Shown one piece after another: positions 20,727 through 31,699 of a stretch of DNA of 64,000 nucleotides. A program made the translations under genes and the position numbers. The notes below the pieces were generated by a model, which was not told the DNA's origin, made no database searches, and saw nothing but the letters and a program-made list of their open reading frames with translations. Origin of the DNA: Paraspadella gotoi. Taxonomy: Eukaryota; Chaetognatha. The stretch is taken from positions 18,335,267-18,399,266 of the forward strand of contig CM119270.1 of NCBI GenBank assembly GCA_051294375.1, read 5' to 3'. Position 1 is the first letter of the stretch, and each line of letters opens with the position of its first letter.

Positions 20727-23700
20727 TCAGACGCCGGGGTCGCTGGTTGGCGTTGACGCCACGCTCCGTCGAAATCCGGGGTTGGCGCGCGCCAAATTCT
20801 CGTCCAAGTCTTTAAAGACCCAAGTGTCGCCCTCTTTCTGGAAGAAGCGCCACGGGTAGTGCGTGCCCGAAGCGGCTCGGGCGCGTTCGCCCGCCCGCTG
20901 AGCCTCCTCAAGGCGAAACTTGGCATCCGTCGCCGCTTCAACGTCTCCTGCGGCGAGGGAGGTCGTCACGTCGCGCCAGAGTCTTTAGGAGGGAAGGGGA
21001 GGTCAAAGAAAAATTGTGACGGAAGAAAGAGGTAGAAAGAAATTAAGAGGTGAAAAGAGAGATGAAAAAAAAAAAGGAGAAAGGCAAAAAAGGTAAGAAA
21101 GAGAGAAAATAATAAAATATAGCACACCTTCTACTCTCGTTGTCCTCTTGAATCTCCACGGGTCGAACAGCCTTTCGGATGACGGGAAGCTTCTTCGTGT
21201 CGTAGGTCTGACTTTGACCAGTCGCTTCCCGCGTGATCTCGATACTGCCGTTCCACTCGCCGGCGGCGCGATAAAGGATCAATCCTGAATAAAAGATATA
21301 TTAAATATGTCATCATAGACAGATGAATAAAACGCGGAAACAGAGAAAAGGATTAAGGAAGAGGATTCCGGAAGAGAAGGTTCGAGAAAAGAAAGAGGAG
21401 GATTCCGGAAGAGAAGACTGGCTTCGTCCATATGCCGCTTATAAATAGCCTCAGTTTCTGCTTTGATTCACTCTTTCTGAAAATTGACACCGTCTTCTCT
21501 TGTCTATTTTCGGATAATAAAATTTAACTTTGATTTCGAGACAGTTTGAATTATTTTTGGACAATGATTTTAATTTAATTCAAACAGACATGTTTCAGCT
21601 TCATTTCAAGCCTTCATCAGCGTGAGTGAACTTGGAAAAATGGACCAATTGACCACTCGCTTCTGTATTTTCTAGAGCTTGTTTAAAAGCTTGTTTAAAC
21701 TTCAGTAATTCCTAGAGCTTGTTTAAAGCTCTGCCGTATTTCGATCGCCTCGACTACCTTTCAATGATAGTCAATGAGCAGGGATACTGTCTCGCCGTGG
21801 AAAAACTCCTTAACATCGAGGTGCCCTTCGGGGCCCAGTATATTCGGGTCCTGTGGTCAGAGCTGACACGTATTGCAAACCATCTTCTTTTTGTCGGCTG
21901 CCACCTTTTGGACATCGGGGCCATGACACCGTATTTTTGGGTTTTCGAGGAGCGCGAGAAGATCTTCGAGTTCACTGAGCGCTGCACTGGGGCTCGCATG
22001 CACTGCGCTTATGTACGACCTGGAGGTGTGAGCCAAAGATTTCCGCTCGGTTTTCTCGACGATCTATGGCACTGGTGCAGTCGTTTTGCCAGCGCGTTGA
22101 AGAGGTCGACGATTTTGTCACCGGACAACAGAGTTTGGATCAACAGAACATGGTTTCCAAGACAAAGATAGCTTCCAGTCCCTGCCATGCCCTTTTCTCG
22201 CGGGGCCATGGGTAAAAGAAGTTGTCCTCCCAAACCTCGACTCCGGGACATCACCCATCTTCTGGTTCACCCTCGTACCTCGTCTGGGACGCTGTGGCCT
22301 TGTCAAGAGTGCGGTCGCATTGACGGAAGAAAGGGTCGCTCAGGCATCCAGTGCGACAACTGCCTTCGCCGCTTTCACGCTTCCTGTGTTGGAATCACCC
22401 CCAGGCACATTTCCAATGTCCTTCGCTGGTACTGTCAGAACTGTCGGTCCCCGCTCTGCTCCAAAGGAATTCCTTCTTCACTGAGTCAAGACATCTCGGA
22501 GCGTCTTCGTCTCTTTCGCGCTCAAGCCTCGGATCTCCCCCTCTCACTTCAGAGAACTTTCCTCTTCTTCCTTCCTCTCCCTTGGCCTCTCCCCCGGATC
22601 CTTCTCATCCTTCCCCTCCTTCCTCCCAGGTTATTCCCCCTTCACTCTGTATTCCTTCCCCCCCTCGTAAACCAACCTGCAAGCGTCCTCCTGGCCAGCC
22701 CCCTAGGCGGCCCCTTTTGGCATCCCAGCATCCCCGAATCCTCTTTCGTGATGAGGGTGGTAACGAATTTCCTCTTTTGCCCCACCCTCCCAAACCCAGA
22801 ATCCCACCCCGGGCCCTCTTGTCTCTCCTGGCCTGTCACCTCCCGCACCCGCCCCCCTCCTCTTCCCCTCCTCCCCCTCCTCCTTCCTCCTCCCCCTCCT
22901 ACCTTTCCTTCCACTTTCCTTTCCGCTTCCTTTTCCCTCAACCTTCTACATCTCTTTTGAGCCTGGCCTCAGCCAGACCTCCAGTCCCAACCACCTTTGA
23001 CTCTCATCACTCAGGGCCTTCAGCTCGCCGTGAAGCCGTCACTCCTTCCTTGGAGAAATCTTGCAGTCAACTGATTCCCACCTTTCGCCATGTCCCAAAG
23101 CCTTGTCGGAATGCTTGGTCCAAAATTTTTTGCTCAGCTATTGACACAGTCCTAGAAGACCCTTCACACAAAGAAGGCATTCAATGGCTCTTTGCCTTGC
23201 CTAAGGCAACCTTATCGACTCCCCCGAGAGGTGGAAGACAGCATGGAAATCAAACCGTCAACCTCGTCAAAGACCGCTTCTCAAATGGGAGAGCAATGAC
23301 CGCCCAAATATTCTTAAGGGTAATCCCCGTCGGAAGAACGCCTCCTCAACCCCTTCCAGGAATCAGCACATCATTCGGGCTGCGCGAGATGGTCAATATG
23401 CTAAAGCCTCAAAGTTGCTAGCCTCTCATGGCACAGCACCTCCCTCCAAACAAGCGCTCGACCAACTAAGGAAGCTCCATCCCGAAGTTCCCCTTCCTTA
23501 ATTCCCATAGAGGATGACCCCCCTTTCGTCATAAGTGAAGACCTAATGATTGCAGCCCTCCGTTCTTTCCCTGAAGGCACCGCTCCTGGACATCAGGCCT
23601 TCGCGCTTCACATATTAAGGAGGCAGTCTTCTGTGGAAAGTCCTCTCAGGCAGCCAAGACAACCTCAAGCTTTACCCGACTCTTAAATGTCATCGCTTCC

Positions 23701-26700
23701 GGCAAACTCCCCCCGATGTTTCACCTTCTTCTGCGGGCCTCTTTGCACGCCATCAACAAGAAATCTCCTGGATCTGTCCGTCCTATCGCCGTAGGTGAGG
23801 TTCTCAGACGTCTTGTTGCCAAGTGTTTGGCCTTTTCAGTTGGGCCTCAGGCTGCAAATTTCCTGGAGCCTCATCAGCTTGGAGTGAGGACCAAAGGAGG
23901 GGCCGAAGCCCTGATTCACGCAGTCCAAGCCATACTCGAAGACAGTTCCATACCCTCCAATTCTAAATGGCTGCTACAGGTGGATTTCTCCAATGCTTTC
24001 AATGGATCGACCGTTCCACCATGCTCCTTGAAGTCAGCAAACGGCTTCCCAGCCTAAGCCCCTTTGTCAATTGGTGTTATGGGAGTGCCCCTCTTCTTCG
24101 CTTTGGTGACGACATTATCCTCAGTCAGGCTGGAGTCCAACAAGGTGATCCCCTCGGACCCCTTCTCTTCTCCATAGCTCTTCATTCTGGTCGAAAAGAT
24201 CAAGCTTGAGGTTCCAGCTCTTCTCCTAAACAACTGGTATTTGGATGATGGCCTTTTTCTGGGTGGGCCCACTGATGTAGCCCGAGCCTTCAAGTTGCTC
24301 CAGCAAGATGCCCCCAAGCTTGGTCTCCACATAAATCTCATTAAGTCAACCTTTTGGAGGCCCCCGACATCCCGCGCTTCTCTTCCTCCTTCGGAACTGC
24401 CTCTCACTGAGATCATGGATGAAGGGGTCATCATTCTTGGCGCGCCCGTTGGTTCGGCCTCTTTCTGTCAGCTTACCCTCAAAGAGCGGGTTCTAAAAAC
24501 TCTCGGGCTTTTTGTCCAACCTTGAATCCTTGGGTGACCCCCAAGTTGCTTATGCCCTGCTTCGCAGCTGCTTCGGAACACCAAAGTTTTCTTACACCCT
24601 AAGAACTGAAGCTCCTCACCTTAGCTCCAACCTAGCCATTCTTTTTGATGAATCCCAATGCTCCTCTCTCGCTTCCATCCTTGGATGCTCGTTCTCACTC
24701 TCAGATCCTCAATGGGACCTTTCTTCCTTACCCGTCTCCCTGGGCGGCTTGGGAATACGCAGCGCCCATGCCCACAGCGCTCCGGCCTTTGTCTCCTCCA
24801 TCTTGCCAGACCAAGTCACTCGTAGATCGACTGGTTTCGCCCCTCATCTGTCAGCGAGACCACACTCAGCCTTAGAGCTTCCTATCCAACCTTTCGCCGG
24901 AGCCTCCTCTCCTACACCTGCTCAGCTTGATGCCTCAATCACCCAAATATACCTTTCCCGACGTGTGGACGAAGCTAGGCTGAAAAACCTCAAGTCAAAG
25001 GTCCTGGATGAGCGTTTTCGAGCCGTCCTCCAATCCGTCTGCCTGTCCAGAACTGGAGACTTCCTCAATGTCATCCCTTCTCCTGCCCTTGGCTTGCGCC
25101 TACCTCCCAAATCTTTCATCATGGCTGTCAAATACCGTTTGGGGCTTCCCATCTTTCCAGCTCCTGGTCCCTGCTTATCCTGTGACAGACCTTCCGACAT
25201 CTATGGAGACCAAATTTCAGCTTGCTCCTCTACTGGAGACAAAATTCGCCGTCATAACCTCCTCCTCCTTGCCATTGTCTCGACTGCTTCAGCAGCCCTA
25301 CTTGCGCCCACCAAAGAAGAAAGGAACCTGGCGAGGATGCCTCTAGACCAGGGGATTTCACAATCCGTGGTTGGAAAAGATGTCGGAACAAGACCACCAC
25401 AGCCTTTGATGTTACTGTCACCTCTCCCCTTCGCCAGGACTGTTTTGGTCATACCATCCTCAACCCCACCTATGCCCTGGAACGAGCTCGCCAGGCCAAA
25501 CATGCTAAGTACGAAGGCAAACTGCCGGCCGACGTTGGCTTCATCCCTCTGGTTGTTACTACCTTCGGGGCATGGGACCTGGATGCTTTCTCAAACTTAA
25601 AAGATTTCGCCAAACTCCAAGCAACGAATGCAGGTTAGATATCGGCAAAACGTCTAAGCACTTTTTTGAGAGACTTTCTGTCTGCCTTCAGCGCGAGAAC
25701 GGGGACCTGCTCGCTTCCCGAAGCCCCGTGATTGAGTTGCCGTCTCATGTGGACGGAGTTGCTTGACTTGGTCTCCCGATCTCTTCTTCTTTTTTCATTT
25801 TTATCTTCCCCTTATTTGTTCTCGTTTATTGTTGACATAAGTTATTTTTGCAACCATTCCTGCAATTATTTGTTTGCTCTGTTTTTCTTTTCAGAAAAAA
25901 AAAAAAAAAAAAAAAAAAAATTGACCACTGTCCTTTCTAAACTCTGTGTTGGAAACTTTGCCCTCTCTCTCTCTCTGTTTATCTCTCTTTCTCTCTTCCT
26001 TTACACAAAAATATTTTCCAAGTTCACTAACGCTGATGAAGGCTTGAAATGAAGCCGAAACATGTCTGTTTTGAATTAAATAAAATCGTTGTCAAAACTA
26101 AACTCAAACTGTCTCTAATCGTCCCAAACAACGATAAGAAAGGATTTATATCACAACTTTGATTTCATATTTAAATCCCTATCGAGTATCTAGTATCTAC
26201 TTACTTAAATGTGGTGACAGGAGTGGACTCGACTCGACTCACGTATAATCGTATATATATATTCAAGTATGTCATGATAGTGTATCATCTACGTATATTA
26301 ACAACTTACCTTCGTGGTTCTTGATCTCGCCGCTTATTTTGTGTAGTGAACCCCCGTAAAAGGGTTTGGTGTGGAAGGTGACTGAGGCGGTGAGGCCGCT
26401 TTGGGGGCAGGAGAATGTGACGCGGTCGCCTAATTCCACCCAAGGCGTCGTCAGGATGGAACGGGCGTAGGCGCTGGAGTAAAATAAGAGATGAAGTGGA
26501 TAGGGAGGAAAGAGGAGAATGGATTGACAGCATCCTTAATGATGACTCATCATTGATGAGTCGTAAAAAAATAAAAACCTTGGAAGCGTGAAGACGTATT
26601 CTTCTCCAAAAGTAGGAAGATAAACGGTGGCCTTTCCCACCATGGTGACCCCGACGGACATGCCCATGAATTTGCTTCTCGTCCAGATAGAGGCGTTAAG

Positions 26701-29700
26701 GAAAACGCCGCGCTCGGGACATTCGGCGTAGAAGGCGGAAATTGGCGGGTGGTGAGAGACTTGCTCGGAATGGTAGCTCAGTCGCCAGCGATCCTCGGTA
26801 CCTTTTAAAAATTAGATGGGGCCGTCACTTTCATGGGCTCCAGGTCATTCCATTTTTTTTAGATCGGATAAAAATTCTATCTTACCATTCATACGATGGG
26901 CGGAACTGGTAGAATTGTTATCGGCAGACCAGCTGAAAGAAACGAAGGGAGAAATGAAAATTGAATACAAGAAAAGGATAAGTATTTTGTCGACGGTAGC
27001 TAATGCCTATTAGGCATTAGGCATTAGGCATTGCCTAACCTGCATCGAAATATTTCTCCAATAATCGGGTTATAGGGTTTCTTAGCGATGGCTCCTTTCC
27101 TTCCTTCGTGAAAGGAGGTGAGGTACCAAAGGAAGAAGGCGCACATACGGTCTAGCGAGGGGAAAACAAAACGAAGATATACAAAGTAGTCGTATCGTCT
27201 GACAGACAACATCGCCACAAATCAGCGCCACCAAAAAAAAAAGCACCTTCGGAAGTGACGCCCCGAGTGATGCCGAGGAAGAGATTGGGGTGAGCCATGC
27301 AGTCGGCGTACATTTCCAATAGCGATCGCCGTTCCAAGATAAAAGTAGGCAAAACCACTTTCGTTAAATCCATTCCCAATTTTAGCTGCGGAATAGTTTA
27401 ACGTAGAGTCAGGAATAATTAACAGAGATTCCCGAATTTATTTTTTTCTTTTCATTTCATGCTGTGGAGGCACAGCAACAACTATGGATAAATCCTAGTA
27501 CCTGCGACAGCAAATGGAGTATGACGGATTTGTGCTGCTCGTCCACAGTGCCTAAATCCGTCTCCTCGTAGGCACCGTCGGGAACTTCGTCCTCGGGTCG
27601 GTAAATGTCGACGGACACGCCCGCTTTCGCCTCCTCCACTTCGACGGGAACTATGGCCGGCGGCGGCGACTTAGGATGGGTGAAGGAAAAATTCAAAACC
27701 ATTAGTTTATTTATATTTTTGTATGATTGACGATCACCTTTCGAAGTTTGAATTTATTTCACTTACGGGTTGCGAATGCGGAGGTTCTCTATTCTCAATG
27801 GCGACGACGCTCGATTCGGTTCCTAATTGGACCGGAAGTTGAGAAGACGTCTCCAAATGGAGGGAGGGCGTTCTGGGAGGCAAGTTAAAATTTTATTTTC
27901 AACGTTCAAACTCAAAGAGGGACAAGACAACTATAACTTCTTTGACTCTCACCCTTGCAAAAAAGCTTCCTCGCAGGCAGAACTAAACGAGTCCGTGGGA
28001 GAGGCCTTTTGCACGGACGCCTGTTGCACCGCCAACAACGTCGTCGGCGCGACAGAGGACGCCGACGTGGCGGAAGGAGGCGCTGGGGCGGACGCGCCAG
28101 AGGTCGGGGTCGTCGCCGCCGAGGTTTGATTTTGAGCCCGAGGAGGAAGAGGCGGCGGCGGCGGCGAATCCGCCACCGGCGGGGATGGAAGGATCCGTGA
28201 CTTGGAGGGCCGCTTCTCCAGCGATGGAGGTCCCGGGACTTGCCGCGACGGCGGCGGAGGCGCAGCTTTGTAATTAAAAGTTAATAAAATTTGGCTAAAA
28301 AAAATTAAACTATGGCTAAGATTAAGACCTGAAATTGTCTCACCATCCGCGCCCGAAGGAATCCCGCGCTGCTGTTGAACGAGTAGGATTCCCAAGCAGG
28401 CGTCGAGGGCGGACATCGTCGCCGCGGAAGTCGCTTTGATTTGCAGCAGGTCGCGGTTGAGGCAAGTCAACGGGTGTTGACCTGAAATTATGATGGAGAA
28501 TAAGGAATAAAGTGTGGAAGACGATGCCGTGAGCAGTTCACCGTCCCTTGCACACAAGGTCCCGATCTTCGGATCGGGCTGTAGTCGGTCACTACAGGTG
28601 GGTTAGACGCCCCGTCGCGCCTTCTTGAGTGAATCAGCAGGGCGCGAACCCGAGTTGGAAGGAGCTCGTGCTACCTCCGGCGCCAAAGGTGCTGCTGATT
28701 CTCAGACGAGTAACGGGGTATGAACGTATCAGGATTCCATATCCCAGCTGGCCGGAGCCGACTCGACTCACCATCTTCCGGTGACGCGGCGCCGTTTATA
28801 CCGGAGCCGTTGGTGGCGCCACTTCGCCCCTGCGGCAACTCTTCGATCATCGCCGCGAGCGCCTCCTGCCGATCTTGCGCCAGGAACAGCACCTCCCTCA
28901 CGTTGCGGAAGGGTGCCGGGACGCCAGGCGTCGCCATCACCGGACGCCCGCTCTTCGTCGGCACGTGCACGCCGCCACCGACCGTCGGAAGCGCGTGCGA
29001 CGATGACGACTGAGGCAGGGAAGGCAAGGTGCGGCGTGGAGGTTCGGGTGGGACGCGCCGAGCGGAGTGAGGTTTGCGTGAGGACGGAGCTTCCGGGTGA
29101 GGGAAAAAGCCAAGTCAGTTCGCAATGCGACGAACACGGATCATTCAAAAAAATGAGTCATCAGTCTCACCGTTGGAAGCTGACGCGTTCGATTTTAAAG
29201 AAGCGATGGAAGACGCTGAAGGCGACATCGGGAGCGAGAAAGAGGAACCGGAGGAAGCGGTGTCGCCGACAGGAGAATCCGCGGCGCCGGCGGCCGCTAA
29301 AGACGCCGCAGCACCTGCAAAGAATCGCGGAAGAGGGGTCAAGTGAAAAGGAATCGGCTAAATGACGAAAAGATTAAATTTATTGCTAAAAAGGCGCCGA
29401 TTGGTTATAAATAAAATATGAATTAATAAAAAACTAAATCAATAGGAGAAAAGAAAAACATTCAATCAAGATGGAATAGGTTGGAAGAAGAGGGGCGGAC
29501 CTCGGCCGTTCAACCGACGAGCTCTTTTCTCTCTTCTCTCTCTGGACCCGAATCGCCGGAAACCTCTAGTCCCGCGGATCGGGGTTCGAAAGGGAAAGGG
29601 GGGCGGACGAGTCGACCCTGGCAGCGGACGGTACCCGGAGGCCCCCCCCAATGAGGACGCCGCCGACGCCGCCGCCGCCCATCGAGCGCCCATCGGTGGT

Positions 29701-30756
29701 CGGGAACCGTAAGCGGGGCAGGGGACGAAGGAAGAAGGGGATCGAAGGCTGAAACGTTTCTTGCGACTTCGATGATGGAAAACGACGGTCGGGGGAAGGG
29801 CGGTCGACGACCGCTTGGGTCGTGAACTGAAAACCGGGTCTGGGCGCGCCCCGCCGTCCGGAATACGATTCGAGGCACACATGGAGGTCATTTAACGTTC
29901 ACGAAAAAGAAAACAATATGGGTGATTCTACAGGCGCCCGCCTTTGAGACTTACCGTCGGTCATGTCCGCTTTGGCGCGACAGAGCGGCGCGGCGCCGCG
30001 GTGGTTTTGGTTGTGAAACTCGGCGGCGGCGCGGAGGCGGTTCACCTGAAAAGGGGGGGGAGAAAAATATGTTAATCTTCAATTTACAGGGTCCACCGAA
30101 TATATGACCGAGCAATGAACATTGAATAACATTGCTTACTATTGCTTACCATCATTCCCAGTAGGTGAACTCACCCAGTACTGCCTCTCCTTGGCGTCGT
30201 GGGCACGAAGTTTGTAAAGCTCCCCGTTGGCGGCGTTGATGGCGAAAGTCTGCGAATCTTCGTCGGAGGGCGACACCACGGCGCCCATGAGGTGCATCGT
30301 ACCGCGAGGCCGTTGGTCCGAACGAGGACGAACGACGGTTTGGCCGTCGTAATCTTAAGGACAGGAAGAGTCGTTCAGTTTATTTATAATAAGCCTTAAA
30401 AACAGAAGTCTGTTCAACCCAAAGACTTTCCTCTTCTTACCCGACGGCAAGTAGTAGTAATTAAAGAGACCCGACCCGGGGTCCAAGGTGAACCATCGCG
30501 GCTGCCACCCTTTCACGACGTTGGTAAATTTCGAGAGAACGCCCTCCAGCGGTTGACGGAGTTTGTTCTCTGCAGGAAAAAAAAAGGAGTGGCGTGACTG
30601 AGTTCATTTTTTTTTTTGGACGTAACTTGACGCCGCACCTTCGATGACTTCGAAGTCCTTCGCCCTCTTCATTACGTGAAGCAAATGTCGCTTCTCCGCC
30701 TCGTTAAGACCGTTGATGTCGGGCAGGGCGGGGTTCGATTCCGCCACCTGCGCCAT
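20727..30756 (-). CDS. OSBPL11/OSBPL10-like: Oxysterol-binding protein-related protein, ORP10/ORP11 type
   Basis: Seventeen exons join in frame to 933 aa: 30756-30639, 30569-30441, 30353-30175, 30045-29955, 29314-29171, 29089-28772, 28481-28344, 28265-27953, 27872-27767, 27669-27502, 27385-27247, 27151-27040, 26932-26886, 26801-26579, 26473-26310, 21284-21128, 20982-20727. An N-terminal extension is followed by a PH domain ([51 protein letters not shown]), a Ser/Pro-rich linker, and the ORD lipid-transfer domain ([32 protein letters not shown]; signature EQVSHHPP at 680-687). No FFAT motif was recognised. The PH and ORD blocks fit ORP11 and ORP10 better than ORP9. Family role: phosphatidylserine/PI4P exchange at membrane contacts. 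The 5-kb intron 21285-26309 is expanded by a retroelement. Confidence 0.95.
21538..21638 (-). repeat. Hammerhead-bearing repeat, left inverted copy
   Basis: The complement matches 26014-26115 over about 100 bases with few differences, so the two copies face away from each other around the retrocopy. The hammerhead-like core is annotated separately. Confidence 0.9.
21580..21632 (-). ncRNA. Hammerhead-ribozyme-like motif, copy 1
   Basis: On the minus strand: CTGATGA (21620-21614), a short stem-loop II (AGGCTT..AAGCT, closing G-U), GAAA (21596-21593), then ACATGT and C as the expected cleavage position (21587). Stem I is short (3 bp). The core nucleotides fit the hammerhead consensus CUGANGA...GAAA...UH. 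The self-complementary ACATGT would be a minimal stem III, as in hammerheads of Penelope-like elements and satellite DNAs that act as dimers. Activity is inference. Confidence 0.6.
21729..22150 (+). pseudogene. NDUFS2: NDUFS2 (complex I 49-kDa subunit) processed fragment
   Basis: An open stretch encodes [70 protein letters not shown] and FPLGFLDDL, which follow the central part of NDUFS2/nad7 in order with no introns. The two final segments need frame changes (about 22035 and 22080-22120), and DNRVWINRT returns in the first frame. It covers about 140 of about 430 mature residues, with no start and no end. NDUFS2 carries part of the quinone site of mitochondrial complex I; this copy cannot. 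The sequence differs from vertebrate and fly NDUFS2 (for example [16 protein letters not shown]), so whether it came from the host's own gene needs checking. Confidence 0.85.
22187..25640 (+). pseudogene. Retroelement polyprotein: PHD finger, reverse transcriptase, restriction-like endonuclease (frameshifted)
   Basis: PHD finger: the C4HC3 pattern CQEC..CDNC..FHASCVG..WYCQNC at about 22300-22450. A frameshift leads to a Pro/Ser-rich spacer and [16 protein letters not shown], a conserved pre-RT block. RT motifs appear in successive frames: [30 protein letters not shown] (catalytic Asp), [12 protein letters not shown] and WYLDDG (catalytic Asp pair). The thumb/linker (24512-25330) contains [10 protein letters not shown] and a [14 protein letters not shown] zinc-binding-like block. 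The end reads [17 protein letters not shown] and [13 protein letters not shown] (25398-25580), matching restriction-like endonuclease domains of site-oriented non-LTR elements. At least four frameshifts or stops show it is inactive. Confidence 0.85.
26014..26115 (+). repeat. Hammerhead-bearing repeat, right inverted copy
   Basis: Partner of 21538-21638 in inverted orientation. It is preceded by a CT-rich tract (25965-26000) and TTTACACAAAAA, an arrangement also seen before the copy at 62600. Confidence 0.9.
26021..26078 (+). ncRNA. Hammerhead-ribozyme-like motif, copy 2
   Basis: CTGATGA (26033-26039), stem II GGCTT/AAGCC with loop GAAATG (26041-26056), GAAA (26057-26060), ACATGT and then C at 26066 as the expected cleavage position. 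AACG before the core pairs with TGTT after it (stem I), and TTCA with TGAA can extend stem I past an internal loop. All invariant hammerhead core positions are kept. Stem III is a minimal palindrome, so cleavage would probably need a dimer. Confidence 0.65.
29315..29954 (-). other. GC-rich intron segment of the OSBPL gene
   Basis: The intron between OSBPL exons 4 and 5 has an unusually GC-rich block (29490-29880) that is open in all three minus-strand frames for over 250 bases. My spliced model skips it cleanly (phase 1 to phase 1). It could be an alternative exon or a CpG-rich regulatory block; no protein family is recognisable. Confidence 0.4.
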
Positions 30757-31699
30757 CTTTCGTTCCACGACGTCTTCACGGAGAGAGTGGCGTCATGAGA
30801 TGGCGTCGGTCAGCGACGGCGCCTCCATAAATCTGCTTGCGAGGGTCGAGTGGGCGCTGTGTTGAGACGCGCAAGCGCGGAATTACGAGAACGTTCGCGA
30901 GAATCGAAAATGGGTAATCGACGTCGTCGTCTTCATTGTCAAAATTTGTTGCGAGTTTTTCTTTTTCAGTTTTTAATATTCGTCACAAGCTTAAGTTTCC
31001 CCTCCCGTTTCTCTTACACTACAATTGGTATATTGATCGGCTACAAAGAAATTAAAAAACGACGAATATTTTATAACTTTTCCTAATTTATATTGACTTT
31101 AAATTACATTTACGTCTAGTGTTAAACGTATCTCTTGTAAGTCACAGCGATTTTCTTTCCCCCCCCTCAACCTTCAGTTTCGCGGGTTTTGGAAATGATT
31201 TCTAAACCGCTCCCAAAAGACTATATATCGAAAGGTTTATATAAAGAACGGATTGAACGAAAACAGTTACGTTAAAAACGAAAAGCAAAGCCGCCCTGAG
31301 TGAACCTTTTTTTTTACGAACATGGAACTAAAGAGGACGTCGCGGGGATGAAAGGGAGGAGGGAGAGGTGTGTGGGGGCAGCGGAGCTTCCCTCTTTACG
31401 CTTTACACTCCCCCACCCTTCCGGGCCCACGCGATGGGATCCTTAGATATTCCCGTCGAATGAAAACAACAACAAAAACAAAAACAAACGGAATAAAAAT
31501 AATATTATATTCCAGTTCCGTGGCGCGTTAAAATGCTAAAACGCTAATTAACAAATCCCTACATATTCTCCATACTAAAAAGAAAAAACATAATAAAGAC
31601 ATAGGAAATGTAGTAGTACCGACAGTTTACATCAACTACTTTTTGCAGTAGCAACGCAGAGCGAGAGAGAGTCACAAGGGTAAAAACTGGAGGGAAGGT
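30757..31699. other. Intergenic region between DDI1/2 and OSBPL
   Basis: About 940 bases with the OSBPL promoter (GC-richer near 30760-30950) and the DDI 3' UTR. No coding exon seen. Confidence 0.5.

Larger units (their letters stand above)
21658..25920 (+). mobile_element. Chimeric retrocopy: NDUFS2 fragment fused to a PHD-RT-endonuclease retroelement
   Basis: The unit is bounded by an 11-base direct repeat AATTGACCACT (21647-21657 and 25919-25929) and ends in a run of about 26 A (25894-25920), hallmarks of target-primed reverse transcription. From the 5' end: AT-rich repeats of GAGCTTGTTTAAA, an intronless NDUFS2-like stretch (about 21730-22150), a PHD finger, Pro/Ser-rich spacer, reverse transcriptase, zinc-knuckle region and restriction-like endonuclease. 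It is antisense to its host gene, inside an OSBPL intron. Frameshifts split the ORF, so the copy is dead. Domain order points to a non-LTR-type element with a C-terminal restriction-like endonuclease; the clade is not determined. Confidence 0.9.

Noticed and set aside
22605-22941. Minus-strand Gly/Arg-rich ORFs within the retroelement
   Set aside because: Shadows of the Pro/Ser-rich spacer; plus-strand frames carry the recognisable domains.
21538-26115. Inverted repeats as terminal repeats of the retroelement itself
   Set aside because: The poly(A) tail and the AATTGACCACT duplication lie inside these repeats, so they predate the insertion; a third copy exists without any RT.
29466-29891. 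Minus-strand ORFs of 104-141 aa in an OSBPL intron
   Set aside because: Not included as an exon because exons 4 and 5 join directly in phase and match the ORP family; kept only as a GC-island finding.
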